Positions 1 through 12,498 of a stretch of 64,000 nucleotides of DNA are shown piece after piece. Both the position numbers and the translations under genes were made by a program. The notes beneath the pieces are model-generated. The model was not told the DNA's origin, searched no databases, and worked only from the letters and a program-made list of their open reading frames with translations. The stretch comes from Prostheceraeus crozeri. Its lineage: Eukaryota; Platyhelminthes; Polycladida; Euryleptidae. The DNA lies in assembly GCA_907163375.1 (NCBI GenBank), contig CAJQUW010005296.1, positions 372,001-436,000 on the forward strand. The letters are read 5' to 3'. The first letter of the stretch is position 1; each line of letters begins with the position of its first letter.

Positions 1-1289
1 TGAATGATTAGTTGTAACATGCATTAAGTTTTTGTCATTCCATTTGACGAAAAGGATTTCGATGGATTCGTCAAATTTCACGTCCATCTTTCCACGTTCT
101 TTCAATTGTTTGTCTTCAGCAAAGGGAGCTTTATTGTTTCTATTCGAGCGAATAGTTCCCGTTGCACGTAATCCCAAATCGCGAAGAGTAATCAGTAGTA
201 ATGGGCTGGTAAAGAAATTATCGAAATAGAGTTCTTTTCCGTTCACATCATCAATTTTTGAAGCTAATTCCAAACAGACGCGTGTACCCAGTGGAATCCT
301 CTTTGTGCTTGAAGTAACTGACTTCCCTTGGTATAAAGAGAAAGAATATAAATATCCGTCCGATGCACACAAAGCCCACAATTTGTTATAGCCAAATCTT
401 ACTGGTTTACCCCGCATGAATTGCTTTAGTCCGTGATGACCATAGTATTTTACCATCATCTCGTCAATTGACAATTTCTGATGAAAATATCCAAATTTTT
501 GAAATTTTCCATTCAATAAATCAAAGAAAGGTTTTATTTTGAATGAACGATCGTTTTTTCAGGTTTGATGAGAGTATTATCTTGGCAATGCAGATATTTC
601 TTAATTTTAAGAAATGCTTTGACGGACATACTTTCACGGACAATCTTTACACCTAGGTCAGGATGAACCGACCAATAATGTTCTTCGGGAAGGTACTGAT
701 GGTATCCGGAAAACACAAGAATGCCAATGGAAGCTTTCATTTCAGGTATAGTCACACAAAAAGACGGATCATTGCACTGAGAAGCATAACGGTTAGTTTC
801 GTTCACAAGAAATTCTATAATATCATTGTCAAAAATTTTCTCAAATGTTTGTAAGGGAGATGCGTCCATAAATTCTTGAACGAGGATGTTCCGTTGATTT
901 TCATGATTATCACCGTCTGATGGTATCTTCGAATAATTTCCTTTGTGATCTTTCCATTCGGGAGATAGAGTTTCTTGATAATATTCAGACTAGTCATTCT
1001 TAGATAATATAGGGGTAGAATTATCGACAGAAACCGCACTGTTGCCATTATGAATGAGTTCCTCTTCATCAAAATTTCCAATGTGAATTTCAACTTCACC
1101 CGGTACATCATTCACAAACACCTCATTTCCAATTACATCATCTTCATTTTCTTCCGAGTCACTGTCGGTCTTATTATCCGGAGGGATGATGACCACATCA
1201 GGTCCATCGTCGAAATCACTGCCTTCTTCTTCCAGCAAGGCCGCAGCCTGTTCTACTGTCAGCAAACGACGCCGAGACACAACCGGCAA
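1..1289 (-). pseudogene. piggyBac (DDE_Tnp_1_7) transposase, partial and broken
   Basis: The start is the Met at 1289. An acidic N-terminal stretch follows (LTVEQAAALLEEEGSDFDD), typical of piggyBac transposases. Then come the ETNRYASQ and GYHQYLPEEHYWS region, and further left SIDEMMVKYYG, RFGYKLWALC and the ELYFDNFFTS block that holds a conserved Asp of the DDE core. An in-frame TAG at about 990-992 separates the acidic part from the body. A one-base frameshift near 540 separates the KPEKT stretch from the DRSFKIKPFFD stretch. The C-terminal end, including the expected Cys-rich zinc-binding tail, lies beyond the window. The family is clear; the copy is inactive. Confidence 0.85.
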
Positions 1290-1346
1290 TTGAATGAATG
1301 AATATCAAATTATCATTCTCAGTCTCAATCAAAGTGCGCGAGCGAG

Positions 1347-1606
1347 CCACATATGCAAAAAATTCAAATATGCGATAGACGTCAATGAGACGGAACTTGT
1401 GTTGACTACATTCAAAAAATTTGATAACATAGATATCTAGCCAGTCAGAATCGTAAACTTTATAGTCTACAAGCAAATCACAAATATGCGAAAAATTCAA
1501 ACATGCGATAGACGTCTACGAGACAAAAATAATGTTGACTGAAATAAAAAAAAAATTGATAAGTTTGATATCTATCCTGTCATAATCGTAAACATTATGC
1601 GTTGTA
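1347..1606. repeat. Two-copy tandem repeat, period about 136 bp
   Basis: The block beginning atatgcaaaaaattcaaata at about 1350 recurs, diverged, at about 1485 (atatgcgaaaaattcaaaca). Both copies share gcgatagacgtc and end with cataatcgtaaac / cagaatcgtaaac. It lies in the 5' untranslated part of the piggyBac element, so it is probably part of that element. Confidence 0.7.
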
Positions 1607-1986
1607 TATTATATACAACTTCGTGTTAGCATTGTGGATTCCAAGCAAAGTACTATTTTTTATAATTATACAAGCCTAAATGCTAGGAACAGTCATATAA
1701 ATGGGTTGTGTTGCTTCCAGTCATCATTACAAATCGAACATTTTTTAGAAATTACAACTTATTCCGGCAGTGTCCTATCTATAGGACGGTCACAAATACC
1801 GGTAACACTGCCATTCATTTTCGAATAAATCAGCTTTTCTTTCCTTTTATTGGATATCTGACTGACATTTATGAGAAAATTTCAAAGAATATTTTTTTCT
1901 ATTATGTTGCCGGTTAATGGGTTAATATGAGTTGGTTGCACTTAGTCAAACCGATGCGTGCAAAATGAACATATTGAAGTTTAAAT

Positions 1987-2714
1987 CAGGGCTGGGGTGT
2001 CGTGCTTTTTGACCGACACCGACACCGGGTTCGAGCACGACACCGGATTTTGAAAAGCACGACACCGACACCGGATAATAATAATAATAAAATTGACTGA
2101 ATTGCCCGACTTGTCTTTACTTTTGCTTTGTTTTGTGTCCCTGACTTTCTTTTTTTCGTTGTGTATTGATGGAAATAAAGGTTATTTCTCATAATAATAA
2201 TAATAATAATCCTCGAAACACTACAGGTCATACACTTCTTTCAGGAGACCTATGATCACGAAAAAACATCATCTTCTAAACAAACTACTTTTCTAAAAAT
2301 AATGACAACAAAATGACTCTGAAATTGAAAGTGATGCGATGAATAATGAACAATGCTTATGAAACGTGGTGAGACAATGGATATGATGACTAATTGAATA
2401 AACAGTGAATGATGACAAAAATGAAGATGCTTATTATGATTACATGTGATAAGGTGATACCTTATCACTCAAAACAATTGATAGGCTTAAAACAATCAAA
2501 AACACTCAAAACAATTGATTCAGCAATCCACTCAATTCATTCCCAATTCGTGCGAAGGAAGAGCCTTCCAGTCCGTTTTAGTGAAAATATGACTATTTGC
2601 AAAGAGAAGGAAATCCTTGTGCGATAAAACAATTTACTTTTCCAGCTAAAATTTAAGGTCGGTGTCGATGTCGGCCCTAAAAATCACGACACCGACACCG
2701 ACACCCCAGCCCTG
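1987..2714. mobile_element. Non-autonomous hAT element, TSD gtttaaat
   Basis: Terminal inverted repeats CAGGGCTGGGGTGTCG and CGACACCCCAGCCCTG bound a 728-bp element. Perfect 8-bp target duplications gtttaaat flank it at 1979-1986 and 2715-2722, the hAT signature. The subterminal regions are arrays of the hexamer gacacc / ggtgtc, probably transposase-binding motifs. The interior is AT-rich with (TAA)n tracts and no transposase. Confidence 0.92.
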
Positions 2715-2722
2715 GTTTAAAT

Positions 2723-4097
2723 GCAGACGAAGGGGTCCCCGCGATAATTGTAGTTTTCAAAATTTATTTGGGTGGTAGTGTCCGAAATTAAGAAAGAAAA
2801 TTTGCACAATTCAAATGCAGGCAACACTGGCCTAATGATGTCACAGCAGCAGCACAGGCGCAAAAGACATGCTTCGTTCAATATCAAAACCGTACTGAGA
2901 ATGAAGCATAATGGCAAGCTCAAAAATACTTGTTAAATTATGAAGTTAACTATGATGATTGGCAACAGGCACGAAAGTGTTTAGGCAGTTCCTCATTTTT
3001 CAATTCGCTTGCCTATGATGCAACTTTCATTTGATCATTGACCAAAATATCACAGTTTAAGCAGTCATGAGGGAGCACAAAACGACACGATTTTATCTGA
3101 ATATAAGCGCTAAAATCTTCTAATGCCCTGAATGTGGAATCACGCAATATGCAATTTATTGGAATATCATGTCATATGTAGGCCTGCTATCTAATACTTC
3201 AATTCTTAGACGAAATCTCATAGCGTTTCATCGCTCGTGGTTCACAAGCTTCAGGAAATGTGGTCACGGACGAACATTGTCTTATTTCACAAGAAATAAT
3301 TCCTTCAGCACATTCGTTTGCATAGATATGAAGTTTACATATGAAAATCATTCTTAAAATTCTTTCGTGTCGGGCATCGAATGTCTACTGGCATTTATCG
3401 TTTTAGCACAGGCCCCTTAAATTTATTCACGAAAGTTAGCTCAACTGGTACATATTTGCAAGCTAAGGCATGCAAGTTGGCTTCAATTCTCATACTGATT
3501 GCGTGAAAGTTATTTCTCAAAAGTTCCAGGGAATTCCAACGTTTACAAATGTAAAAATTCCCCAAAGCTTTGGCCGAAATATAGTCTTTATAAAATTAAA
3601 AATTGAAAGTCTGATTTCACTCTATAATTTAAATGTCTTGCGACCAAAACTTTAGAGATTTTTCTTCTGTTTTACACTTGATGACTTTGATTTCCGACAA
3701 GTAAATTGAGTCAAATCGTTGCTAGAAAAAATAGCTGCTGCTTCCAGGAGACCTCGGAGAATCGATTACACAATTCAGTGCCTGTGGCTTTGACGATGCG
3801 CTTGTTTCTGGCACCACCATGAAAAATAACTTGCCAGTTGGATGGAAATTGAACCTTAACGCCGCGTGAAGATCACAAGGCTAGCGAAGGACACTCCACG
3901 ATTGCTTGAGGAGCAGACATAGATTCGAGCCATTTTTCATGGTGATGCCCTGAAGACGGTGCATAGAAATATCTTTCCGACCTCGTAAAGGCCATCAAAT
4001 TGTGAAGCCAGAAAAATTATGAAGAAAACTGAACTGTCCGAAATCTTGCAAAAAAAACGCGTAGTCTTGTCACGAACGAGTATAATAGCTGAGTAAT
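2723..4097. other. No recognisable feature
   Basis: Only short open frames without similarity to families I know. No tandem repeat or inverted-repeat pair stands out. Confidence 0.5.
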
Positions 4098-4105
4098 GAG
4101 TGAAC

Positions 4106-6351
4106 CAGGGCTGTGGAGCAGGAGCCGAGCCGGAGCCTTAAGGAGCCGATGGTTTTGGTCGGAGCCGGACCCGGAGCCGATTTATGACAAAGGCTCCGGC
4201 TCCGATAGTTTGAGCTTTGATATAAATCTAAAATTTTGAAAGGTATTAATTAGCATCATAAAAAAAATTAAATCATTTGAAATCTAAAGATATGTCTTTT
4301 AAGTATACCAATGATCTGTCCTCCACGATATCTTTCTTTGCAGTTGCCGCCTTCTTTTGTATTATATGTATTATATTTACACACATGTGTAATATTTTTT
4401 TATTACATATGTTTCGTAAGACTAATTTCCATAGCTTTTAGTGACAACGTATTCTCCAAAATCCATTAATTTGAAGACTTTTTATATGCATGCTAACTAC
4501 ATGATTGTAGATTCCTAGAGACAAGTCGCCAGTCATTTATGTACACATTTCCAGTTCAGTCAGCATTTGATATAGCTACATTTCTTGCGCGATGTCTTAT
4601 ATCTAATACGGTTACTATGTAGGTTACCATCCATCGGTATGGCTACTGGCAGAAGCTACTGGCATCTGTGACAATGCCATTTCCTTAGATTGTATTGTAG
4701 GCTCTTGTGCAGTCCCCCACCTACATTTTTCCAAACAATCGATTATTCAATTTGATCAATTTTGATTGGAGGGATAACTCTTCACACTCACACGAATGAA
4801 CTGACTACAAGTCCTCGCATGGCTATAGCAATAAGCGACCAATCCACTTCTAGTAGCACTTTATTATTCTACATGTAAAGGTATCTCATTCACAATGAAT
4901 TTCCTTTGACTTCAAAATTCAAAGGGTCTATTTCAATGCGAAAAAACCCGAAGGCAAATTACAATGTTGACTTGCTGACGAAGTTTGCGACTATGACATC
5001 GCAATTACCCACGTAGATTTTTACAACAGCACGGAATCATTCACTCAAACCGGTGATGCTGAAACGGACATCCAATGGTGCTGCATCTTTTGACCAGAGA
5101 AAAACGGGGGGGGGTGAGGACTGCACAAGAGCCGTATTGTGCAATAATATTTCCCCCAAGTGTCATAGACCTGTGGATTTCAAGAATTTTCATTATTATT
5201 TTTCCGTCTGTCAACACTTTATGCTGATATCATGTTGACTTATATGTAAGCAATAAAAAAGGACTGTGACGCTCTCAATAAAAGCGCCTTTTGACCTCCC
5301 TTTTCTATTGTCTATGACATTAAACCGCACGTGCATTCGAAAGCTAGCAAAGTCGATGGGATTTCTGCTCGGTGCTCGCAGTCAAATTTTTATTATACCT
5401 TGCACCCTGCAATGCCATTTTCATTACGCCCTAATGAAAAATACGAAATTAACATAATGTAAGTTAAACCTAACCTTATTAAGTATGCTGCATAGATTTA
5501 CAAAACTCGTCCTAAATTAGATATTTTTAATTTTTTTAAGTATAATTTTCAATTGTACATTTCTAGTCTACACTGCAATGAGACTATCTAAATTACAATT
5601 TCTACAGATGAGTCGTGGGCTACCCACCGATCATATTATTCATGGACCAACAGACTATTGGATAAAGGCAATAACAAATAGCAATAACTACCTAAGCTAG
5701 CCTATATACACTTTGATATTCAATAAAGCAATTGACATCTTTATTGATACGGTATATTTGGCTATATAATATATACCCTTTCCATGTTCGAGTAGATACA
5801 GGCCCTATAAGCTATTTAGAGGCATACGCTATCCAGTTTCATGTTCAAGCTTTGTTAAAAAGCTTATACTACTATTCGGCCCTGTGCTAATTAGGTATAT
5901 CATCATCACTTATGTGGTCTTATTTAATGTAGTCTCGTAGTAGACTGGTTGCAGGCTAGGCCAATTTATATATTATGTGTATTTGTATTATATGTATTTA
6001 GCCAGTGCGGGAGATCTTTATCTAATTTAACCAATCCAGGCTATCATTTTATTCTATCTTTCAGAGATAGTCAATTCATGCAAAAATATATGAGAAGTAT
6101 GTTATTTATCATTATATTAGGCTATTATCATTTTTATTATTAACTTAAGTCGTTGCTTGTTAATGAAAACTAATTTGATGATTGTAGCAAGCCTCTAAAG
6201 GCCACACCGTCATCCAAAAAACCCGTTCAACGGATCCAGGATAGCCAGCATAGATAGAACCTGAATTTGAAGTCGGAGCCGAGCGGGAGCCTTTCACATC
6301 AGTGTCGTGGAGCCGGAGCCGATGAGATAACGCATCGGCTCCACAGCCCTG
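4106..6351. mobile_element. Non-autonomous hAT element, TSD gagtgaac/gagcgaac
   Basis: The ends are CAGGGCTGTGGAGC and GCTCCACAGCCCTG. The 8-bp flanks are gagtgaac (4098-4105) and gagcgaac (6352-6359), one mismatch. Subterminal ggagcc / ggctcc arrays resemble the organisation of the element at 1987-2714 with a different repeated word. The 2.2-kb interior has no transposase ORF. Confidence 0.9.
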
Positions 6352-6359
6352 GAGCGAAC

Positions 6360-7935
6360 ACACGGATTTGTTTCCGAAGGTCGTAAACATCAACCCCTTC
6401 ATATTCAAATTTAAGTCAACGTTAACGGCAGCCTATGTCATCATTTACATAAATGTCAACATGTACTAGACGCAAGTGATGCAGCAGGAGAGAAAAACAT
6501 TAAAAATTTGGCCACGAACGAGTATTTTCACCAACTTATTAAGCATGAAAAATGGAAGTAATGAAGCCACGGGAAAAATACTGTTTCAGCAGAGTCGGAA
6601 TTCATTGACATATTTATGCACGGTACATTTAGGCTTCAGGTCCTAGAGAAAATCTTAAGTAATAAAGGCCAAGGCCTCACTTTGTCTTTCAAAAATATTA
6701 TTTCTTCCAGCAAAGTAGAATTCACTTCAACTAAATAGTTATGAGAATTGCTGAGTTGAAGCCCATGTGAATTTCGCGATGCAGAAGGCAGAAGACATTT
6801 ACAAAGCTGTTAATCATCTGCAATCTAAGGAAGACCAGCCATTCACCTGATATAGGCTACTTAATGTTTTTATTCAATCTCTTCTAATTTATCCGCATCC
6901 TCAATTTGAAAATTCGTCTTCATATTTGAAAGATAAACTATTTCGCTAAGAGCGGCGCCCGCTTAGGATTGTGGGCGTATCATGCGACATCTATGATACA
7001 TGACAATCTCATTTCACTTTCGATGACACTACTTTTAAAGGATTACTTGCAAATATCATATCTGCTAAGACCACACCTTTTGGGAAAGTTTGATGAGGTT
7101 ATCAGACGAGGTTACAACAAGCATGCCCTGATGCCATCACTTGCAAAACTGAAGGGATTAAAATCCTTCATAAAAAAAACTGGGCGGCATAATCTGTCAA
7201 TCTTTCCTGACATTTAAGGCATGTACTTTGGGAGGAACCAAGTATGTTGAAATGTTGATGCTATGATGAAGATCTTAATTTCATTGTTTTGATATATTTC
7301 GATATCATAGCATACTCATCGTAAGACAGTAGTTGAGGCAAACATTAAATTCAAGGAAAGGCAATGTCTATGGACAGGAACGAAAGGAATAGCAGAACAA
7401 TATAGAAATAGACTGTATATTATTACAATTTAGCGATGGTAGAGAACAAGCTCCAATCTGACAGTGAAGTTAACAAATTTATATGAAAAAGAAATCACTT
7501 AATTGTTCAGGCTCTCTTTTGCTGCTAATTTCAGGTTTTAATTTCTAAAAAAAGTGTAGGGTGTGTAGTTTTCTCAAGCAACGTTGTACTGTCATCATCA
7601 CATGCTCAAAATCAAAAACATTCAATTTTAATCAAATCATCAACATCCTTGGTTCTTCCCAAAATCTGCTTAAAATGTCAAATAAAGGTATTTTCACATT
7701 ATCCTGACGTTGTTGCATGTCACATGTTTTTTTCATTCTTTTCTTAGATGTTGTAGGCCTACACTGTTTGCAATACGTGTAGGCCTGGCGCAATGTCATG
7801 CAGCAATAAAGCTTTTCTATTTTATTCTCTTATATTGATATGGATTTCCACTTTGGAATGAAATCTGGAAAGTATTTAGCTCTATAGATGCGCAACGGTA
7901 AAATTGCCATGCGCAAGCCAGCTGGAGAAGCCCGT
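6360..7935. other. No recognisable feature
   Basis: Unique-looking sequence. An 82-residue open frame at 6969-7217 has no family resemblance I can name and no supporting context. Confidence 0.45.
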
Positions 7936-7943
7936 GTGGGTAC

Positions 7944-8734
7944 TAGGGATTGCAATCCCGACCCCGATTTTCCAAATCCCGGTTATCAAGGATTTATCCC
8001 GGGATTTTGGTCAAAATCCCGGGATTCAACAAATTAATCACGAAAGCCACACTATGTTAATGTAGACTACATATATATATGCTAAATTATATGGCGGCTT
8101 GTTACTGATGATTATAGTTCTAGTTTAATTTAGAGTAATCTTACTAAAGGCACTCAATCTAAGATCTGCAAGTGCGTTTTTTCGATCATTACAGAATTTC
8201 ACAGGAGCTGGATGGTAGATTGCATATGAGTTAACACATTGACAATTTTGATTTTGTCACTTTATACTTTCATGCTAAGTAATCTAGGGCTTACATGTAG
8301 CTAGGTCTATTTGCGATCTTCGTGCAGATAGATTTAGGGTACAAGACATAATAAATTGTATAGTTATTACCATCAAGAACGATGTATGATTACGAATTTA
8401 TTAATATGCTTATAACAATCAGCAAAATAACCATTACAATAAAATAGCACATCAAATTGAGAACCGCTATGAGAATTCTAACAAATTAATTTAGATTTTT
8501 AGAAATTTTTGTTATGATTCTAACAAATCCAATTCAATATAGTCTCACAGATCAAACTGAAATGCGCTATAAAAACCTAGCCAAGTCCGGATATCCGCCA
8601 ACAGCTCTGAAGAATTCTGAAATTAGGCCAATAAAATCATACTTTTAATTCCCGGGATCAAGCACCCTCTAATCCCGGGATTTCAATCCCGAAAAATGTA
8701 TGAAATTCCCGTGATCCCGGGATTGCAATCCCTA
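7944..8734. mobile_element. Non-autonomous hAT element, TSD gtgggtac
   Basis: Ends TAGGGATTGCAATCCC and GGGATTGCAATCCCTA enclose 791 bp. Perfect 8-bp duplications gtgggtac lie at 7936-7943 and 8735-8742. The termini are themselves near-palindromic (GGGATTGCAATCCC) and are followed by repeated tcccgggat words. There is no coding content. Confidence 0.92.
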
Positions 8735-8767
8735 GTGGGTACTGCATGATGAGAAGATTCCAGTTCT

Positions 8768-8832
8768 AATAATAAAGTAAGTAAATATTAATAAGTAAGT
8801 AAGTAAGTAATAAATAAGTAATAATAGGTAAG
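8768..8832. repeat. Imperfect (AAGT)n / (TAAG)n microsatellite
   Basis: Runs of taagtaagtaag interrupted by taataaat; simple repeat just outside the hAT element. Confidence 0.85.
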
Positions 8833-8989
8833 TAAGTAAACAATAAGATAGTAAAGAATCTATTCGATCAATTTGTGAATTGCATGCACGCGTGTGCCGT
8901 ATTGTCAAGAAGATCAACACAAATGCGATTGCTGCGTAACATTCTCTGAATAAGAAGACGAGACAACATCAGCATTGCTGGCATTCGTG

Positions 8990-9130
8990 AACACTGTATT
9001 TAACGGACAAATGTCATCAAGCAATTGTAGAGGATGAGGTGGCACGGGCATGTCATACGGCGTTCACATGAGGTTGTGTGAGCCGAAAAATGTAATCAGA
9101 TATGCATTCCGCGAACACTGGTGTGGATGG
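8990..9130 (+). pseudogene. Possible LINE-type reverse transcriptase C-terminal scrap
   Basis: One frame reads RWHGHVIRRSHEVV, resembling the RW-G-HV motif found near the C-terminus of many non-LTR reverse transcriptase proteins. A diverged direct copy of about 110 bp occurs at 17945-18055 (frame RWYGHV). Both are short and stop-ridden. The family assignment is weak, but the repeat relation between the two places is visible directly. Confidence 0.4.
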
Positions 9131-9856
9131 ATCAAAGTGGGATGGATTTTTACATTGCTCACCAGGAAGTGACACTGAATACACTTGTCTTTGACGCACT
9201 TCCTAAGGATGTAGCTTTACATTCCAAAACAAACCAATTGTTCCAACAAAACATACTCTCATTTCAAATTAACATCCTTCTATGAATGATAGAACAATTG
9301 AGCAGCATATGAATACTTCGCACGATTAACCCAAAAGAAAGATATGAAATAGGCAAAAGTAGTTCAACCATTAAGTTTGACCGAATTCAGAAGAATTCCA
9401 TGAATTAATGACATCATGTTGATAAGACGCCGGCCAAAAATGTCACATTTTAGATATTGATAGATGGGACATGAGAAGAATAAGTTCTTCTAAATATCTG
9501 AGTAGTCACAACAGGGAAAATGAATTCAGGTGGATGATCAAAAGAATGGAGGTAAGAAAGCGTCGAGCATTTTTTTATTTTCGTTATCTCTGCGATTGTA
9601 TCAGGCATACGTGTCATTTTACAAAGTCACGCGACAGATGTACACAGTTAGAAAATGTGCATTGACACTCTACACATTTCCACTGACTGAGCAGAATATT
9701 CAAGTGTCATGCAGACTGGCCTTAATATCTGCAAAGTAGGATAATTTTTTTCGGAAATCGAAAAGTCATTTACTGACAGAAATGATGAGATGTAGCCAAT
9801 GTCTCTCAGTGCCCTAAAAAGGCGAATCTGATAGCATTATAAGCTCAAAATCTGCC
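9131..9856. other. No recognisable feature
   Basis: Short frames only; nothing I can assign. Confidence 0.4.
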
Positions 9857-10529
9857 ATGATGACTGATGTGCGATGTGAATTTCACCATAGGCACCAATC
9901 CATATCCACCAATTGGAATCTATTCCTTAATGAATGTAGTAAAATTACCAATATCTTAAGTAGAAATGGTTATCCATTGCAATTAATTCAATCAACAATT
10001 AACAAATTTATAGGTGGTAAATTAAACAATTCTTCACGCGTAACAATTGATAATGACTTCAATAAAATAATCAAAATCCCCTTCGTGGGTTATGCATCAC
10101 AGAAATTTAGTAATAAGTTAGTAAAAATGTTTCGTAAACTTAACTTGGAATGCAAGGTTGTTATGACCTCGTTCAAAACTGGAAGATATTTCTCCCTTAA
10201 AGGTAAGTTAGGTCGAAACATGCAATCGCGTCTTGTCTATTGCTTTCAATGTCAGGTTGATCCTGATTGCCAATATCTGCAAAACCAAAGGACGTCTGCA
10301 TCAACGTAAACTTGAACACTTAAGTGGCAATAGTGCCATTGCAAAACACATGGAACAATGTAACCATTGTTTTCGTAACTACAATGATTGCTTTAAAATC
10401 ATTTACCGTGGAAACTCGGACTTTGAGATTAGTATTGTTGAATCTATAAAAATTTTTAGTAGCAACCCATTGCTTAACCGAACATTAGGTTATAATGGTA
10501 GATCTTATTTCTTAAAGATATTTAACTAA
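9857..10529 (+). pseudogene. Penelope-like retroelement, 3' part with GIY-YIG endonuclease
   Basis: The first part (STNWNLFLNECSKITNILSR, GYPLQLIQSTINKFIGG) looks like the thumb end of a reverse transcriptase. It is followed by the linker IKIPFVGYASQKFSNKLVK and SFKTGRYFSLK. The second part holds the GIY-YIG-type block: a YICKTKGRLHQR-like helix where YIGKTKRHLHQR is typical, EHLSGNSAIAKHMEQC, then NYNDCFKII and the tail NPLLNRTLGYNGRSYFLKIF. A frameshift at about 10275 divides the two parts. The 5' part of the reverse transcriptase is missing, as is common for 5'-truncated retroelements. The product would cut target DNA for reverse-transcription-primed insertion. Confidence 0.7.
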
Positions 10530-10563
10530 CATTACCTATTGCTTAATTGTTTATACGTAGTAT

Positions 10564-11139
10564 TTAAATAACCTTTTCTTCGTTGCAGATTGTAACCACG
10601 TGATTTATTGAACAATTATAATAATCAAGGAGATCTAGATAATACATTAACGTACAGGAGTGGAAACTCATTTTTGACTTGACCACATAGGGCTGACAAA
10701 GCATAACTGTGTGAAATGACTCAGAATGTAATTGTATCACATGTGTACCTTCTGGCGTTTTTATGACAAGAAAGTAACTGAATTTGCTCAGATAAAAAAA
10801 ATTCATGAAGTCAGTATGATAATCTCTTTCGATCAAATGATTTAAGGCATCAACTACTTGATCAACAAGAACGTCAATAACAGTCTGGTCGTTATCCTTG
10901 GTGCACCATGATTTAACCAAAGAAAGAATGTTGCAAATATCCGTTTGAGATTTAACAAATCCTTCGTGTGTAAGCAGATGATTTATCTTGCGTACAGGTA
11001 CTTCTTTTCCATTGAAATGGAGGTCAACTGATAAATCCTCATTCAAAGTCACACTGGCAATAATGCAAGAAACTTTTTCATCCGTGTAGATGTAAATAAT
11101 TTGTGAATTTTTACGTATTTTGTGAAAACCACTTGGCAC
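10564..11139 (-). pseudogene. P-element-like protein, region after the THAP domain
   Basis: This 191-residue frame (SGFHKIRKNSQIIYIYTDEK, LSVDLHFNGKEVPVRKIN, QTDICNILSLVKSW) resembles the spacer between the THAP domain and the transposase core in P-superfamily proteins. It follows the THAP ORF at 11175-11609 on the same strand, shifted by one frame. Readable sequence extends upstream of the Met into the 36-base gap, so the two are probably one gene with a frameshift. A GTAAGT donor-like site at the junction is an alternative explanation, but no acceptor is apparent. No catalytic DDE region is present. The last 40 residues overlap a stretch that recurs inverted at 17590-17710. Confidence 0.5.
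10600..10735. repeat. Segment repeated in inverted orientation at about 17590-17710
   Basis: Both places share acaggagtggaaact, ccacatagggctgaca and agagatctagat in the same order on opposite strands, with small indels, over about 105 bp. They bracket the P element. They could be diverged long terminal repeats of a larger element or an inverted duplicate of the P-like coding piece. No convincing target duplication was found. Confidence 0.65.
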
Positions 11140-11174
11140 AACAAATTCACCAGTGTCTATGTCATTCAGATCAC

Positions 11175-11609
11175 TTACTTGGTCTCTCTCTCCATCATGT
11201 CAACTTCCATTTGTTGCAAATGATTCGCTTCTTTAATTCTCCGATCGATGGATGTTGACGATTGCGATCTTTCAGCAGGCTGCTCTCTGGTGAAATATGT
11301 AGGTTGGCCAGGAAAGATAGATGGCACTGCTGAATCTTTCAAAATTTTCCGCTCAAGGCCTGACGATGTAATTCGATGCTTTTTTCGAGTAGAGTTTGAG
11401 TCACTGGAAACTGGCTTATAATCCGATGCTTGGAAATGGAGGCTGGAAACACGTGAATTCTTCGTAATGATAAAATCCGATCGATGAATCGCTCGAAGCC
11501 AGGCCGAAGTACGCTCCCGATCAGATGGAAACATGTGAAAAGATATTCCTGAAGAGGTACTGTTATCATACCCTGATTTATAATGTGGTACACTGCATTT
11601 GTTGACCAT
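11175..11609 (-). pseudogene. Degenerate THAP-domain protein
   Basis: The N-terminus begins MVNKCSVPHYKSGYD and continues with ISFHMFPSDRERTSAWLRAI, IITKNSRVSSLHFQASDY and VPSIFP, the recognisable THAP layout (first Cys, FPxD, W, AVPSIF box). Two of the four zinc ligands are replaced: the second Cys of the CxxxxC pair is Tyr (PHY) and the Cys before the final His is Ser (VSSLHF). Without them the C2CH zinc site cannot form normally, so DNA binding is probably lost. It is likely the N-terminus of a P-type transposase whose next part is 10564-11139. Confidence 0.65.
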
Positions 11610-12444
11610 TGTCAGGTTTCAAACTGGTTGATGAAGTCGTAACAACTAAAATAAGGTCACATTCACAGGACGACGAGTGAGCGAAAGCAACATTCACGCT
11701 ACAGAAGCAGTAAACGAATGGCGAACTGGTGAGACCACAGAATTAAATATTTTGTTTATCTGCTTCGGTTTGCTAGAAGTGTGATTAATACGAAATGGAC
11801 GGCACATTGAGGAACCTATTAGGTGGGCAAAAAGGAATTCCTAATACCTTACATAGATAGGAAAAAAAGTCGTGCGTCGCTTGCGGATTAATGTGAGTTC
11901 CAGCAAAGTGCTTCGATTGCCAAAATTCCTTCAGATTCGAAGAATTCAGATCATTGCGCACAAGTTTTCTCCATAATGTTGACCCTTCCGATCATTATTG
12001 AAGAAAATAGTAGGCGTACGAAAATTAGTTCAGGTGATGATTTCACATCCTCTCCTCGGCATTGCTCACTGTATAGTGCATACATTGAATCGAAACCACA
12101 CATCGATGTGTGTTTTGGTGTGTGCGAAGTGATAGCACAGCACGCACGCATCTCTCACTGGCTCTGGTGTCCTTTGCTGACAGCTTGTTTGTCATTTCCA
12201 ATAGCAAGCGATACACGAATTATCCATTCGAGAAGGAGCAAGTTGTCTAATTCTGTGATGTGCCATTTCGATATTAAGGTTACATACAATTCTTCCTTTC
12301 TAGGAAACCGAAGCGCGCGCAGATGATTCTAATTCTGTGGGTGAGACAGTCTGCAAGTCAACGCTGTTTGACACTCATGCATGATGACTCAGTGCAGTAC
12401 GGTCGGAGTCGACAGGATTGTTTTCCCTGAAGCTAATCAATAAG
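11610..12444. other. No recognisable feature between the THAP remnant and the P element
   Basis: A 116-residue open frame on the plus strand (11976-12326) has no family resemblance and an overlapping antisense frame. I consider it chance. Confidence 0.4.
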
Positions 12445-12498
12445 CATCAACACGCTTACTCGCTAGCATAGATAAGAGATAGAATAGATGGCCATTCA

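Larger units (their letters stand above)
1..1921 (-). mobile_element. piggyBac transposon, 5' part, cut by window edge
   Basis: The transposase reads on the minus strand and the element's 5' end lies at the right. At 1919-1925 the sequence is ggg followed by TTAA. Read on the minus strand this is TTAA then CCCATTAACCGG, the usual form of a piggyBac end (TTAA target, CCC start). Between the transposase start and this end lie a diverged 136-bp tandem repeat and, at about 1763-1812, an inverted pair GGCAGTGT / ACACTGCC that may be a subterminal repeat of the kind piggyBac elements carry. The other end is outside the window. Confidence 0.75.

Noticed and set aside
1216-1500. 94-residue minus-strand frame overlapping the piggyBac start
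   Set aside because: Overlaps the acidic N-terminus in another frame and lies in the tandem repeat.
11976-12326. 116-residue plus-strand frame
   Set aside because: No domain, antisense overlap with another frame, and low-quality composition; treated as chance.
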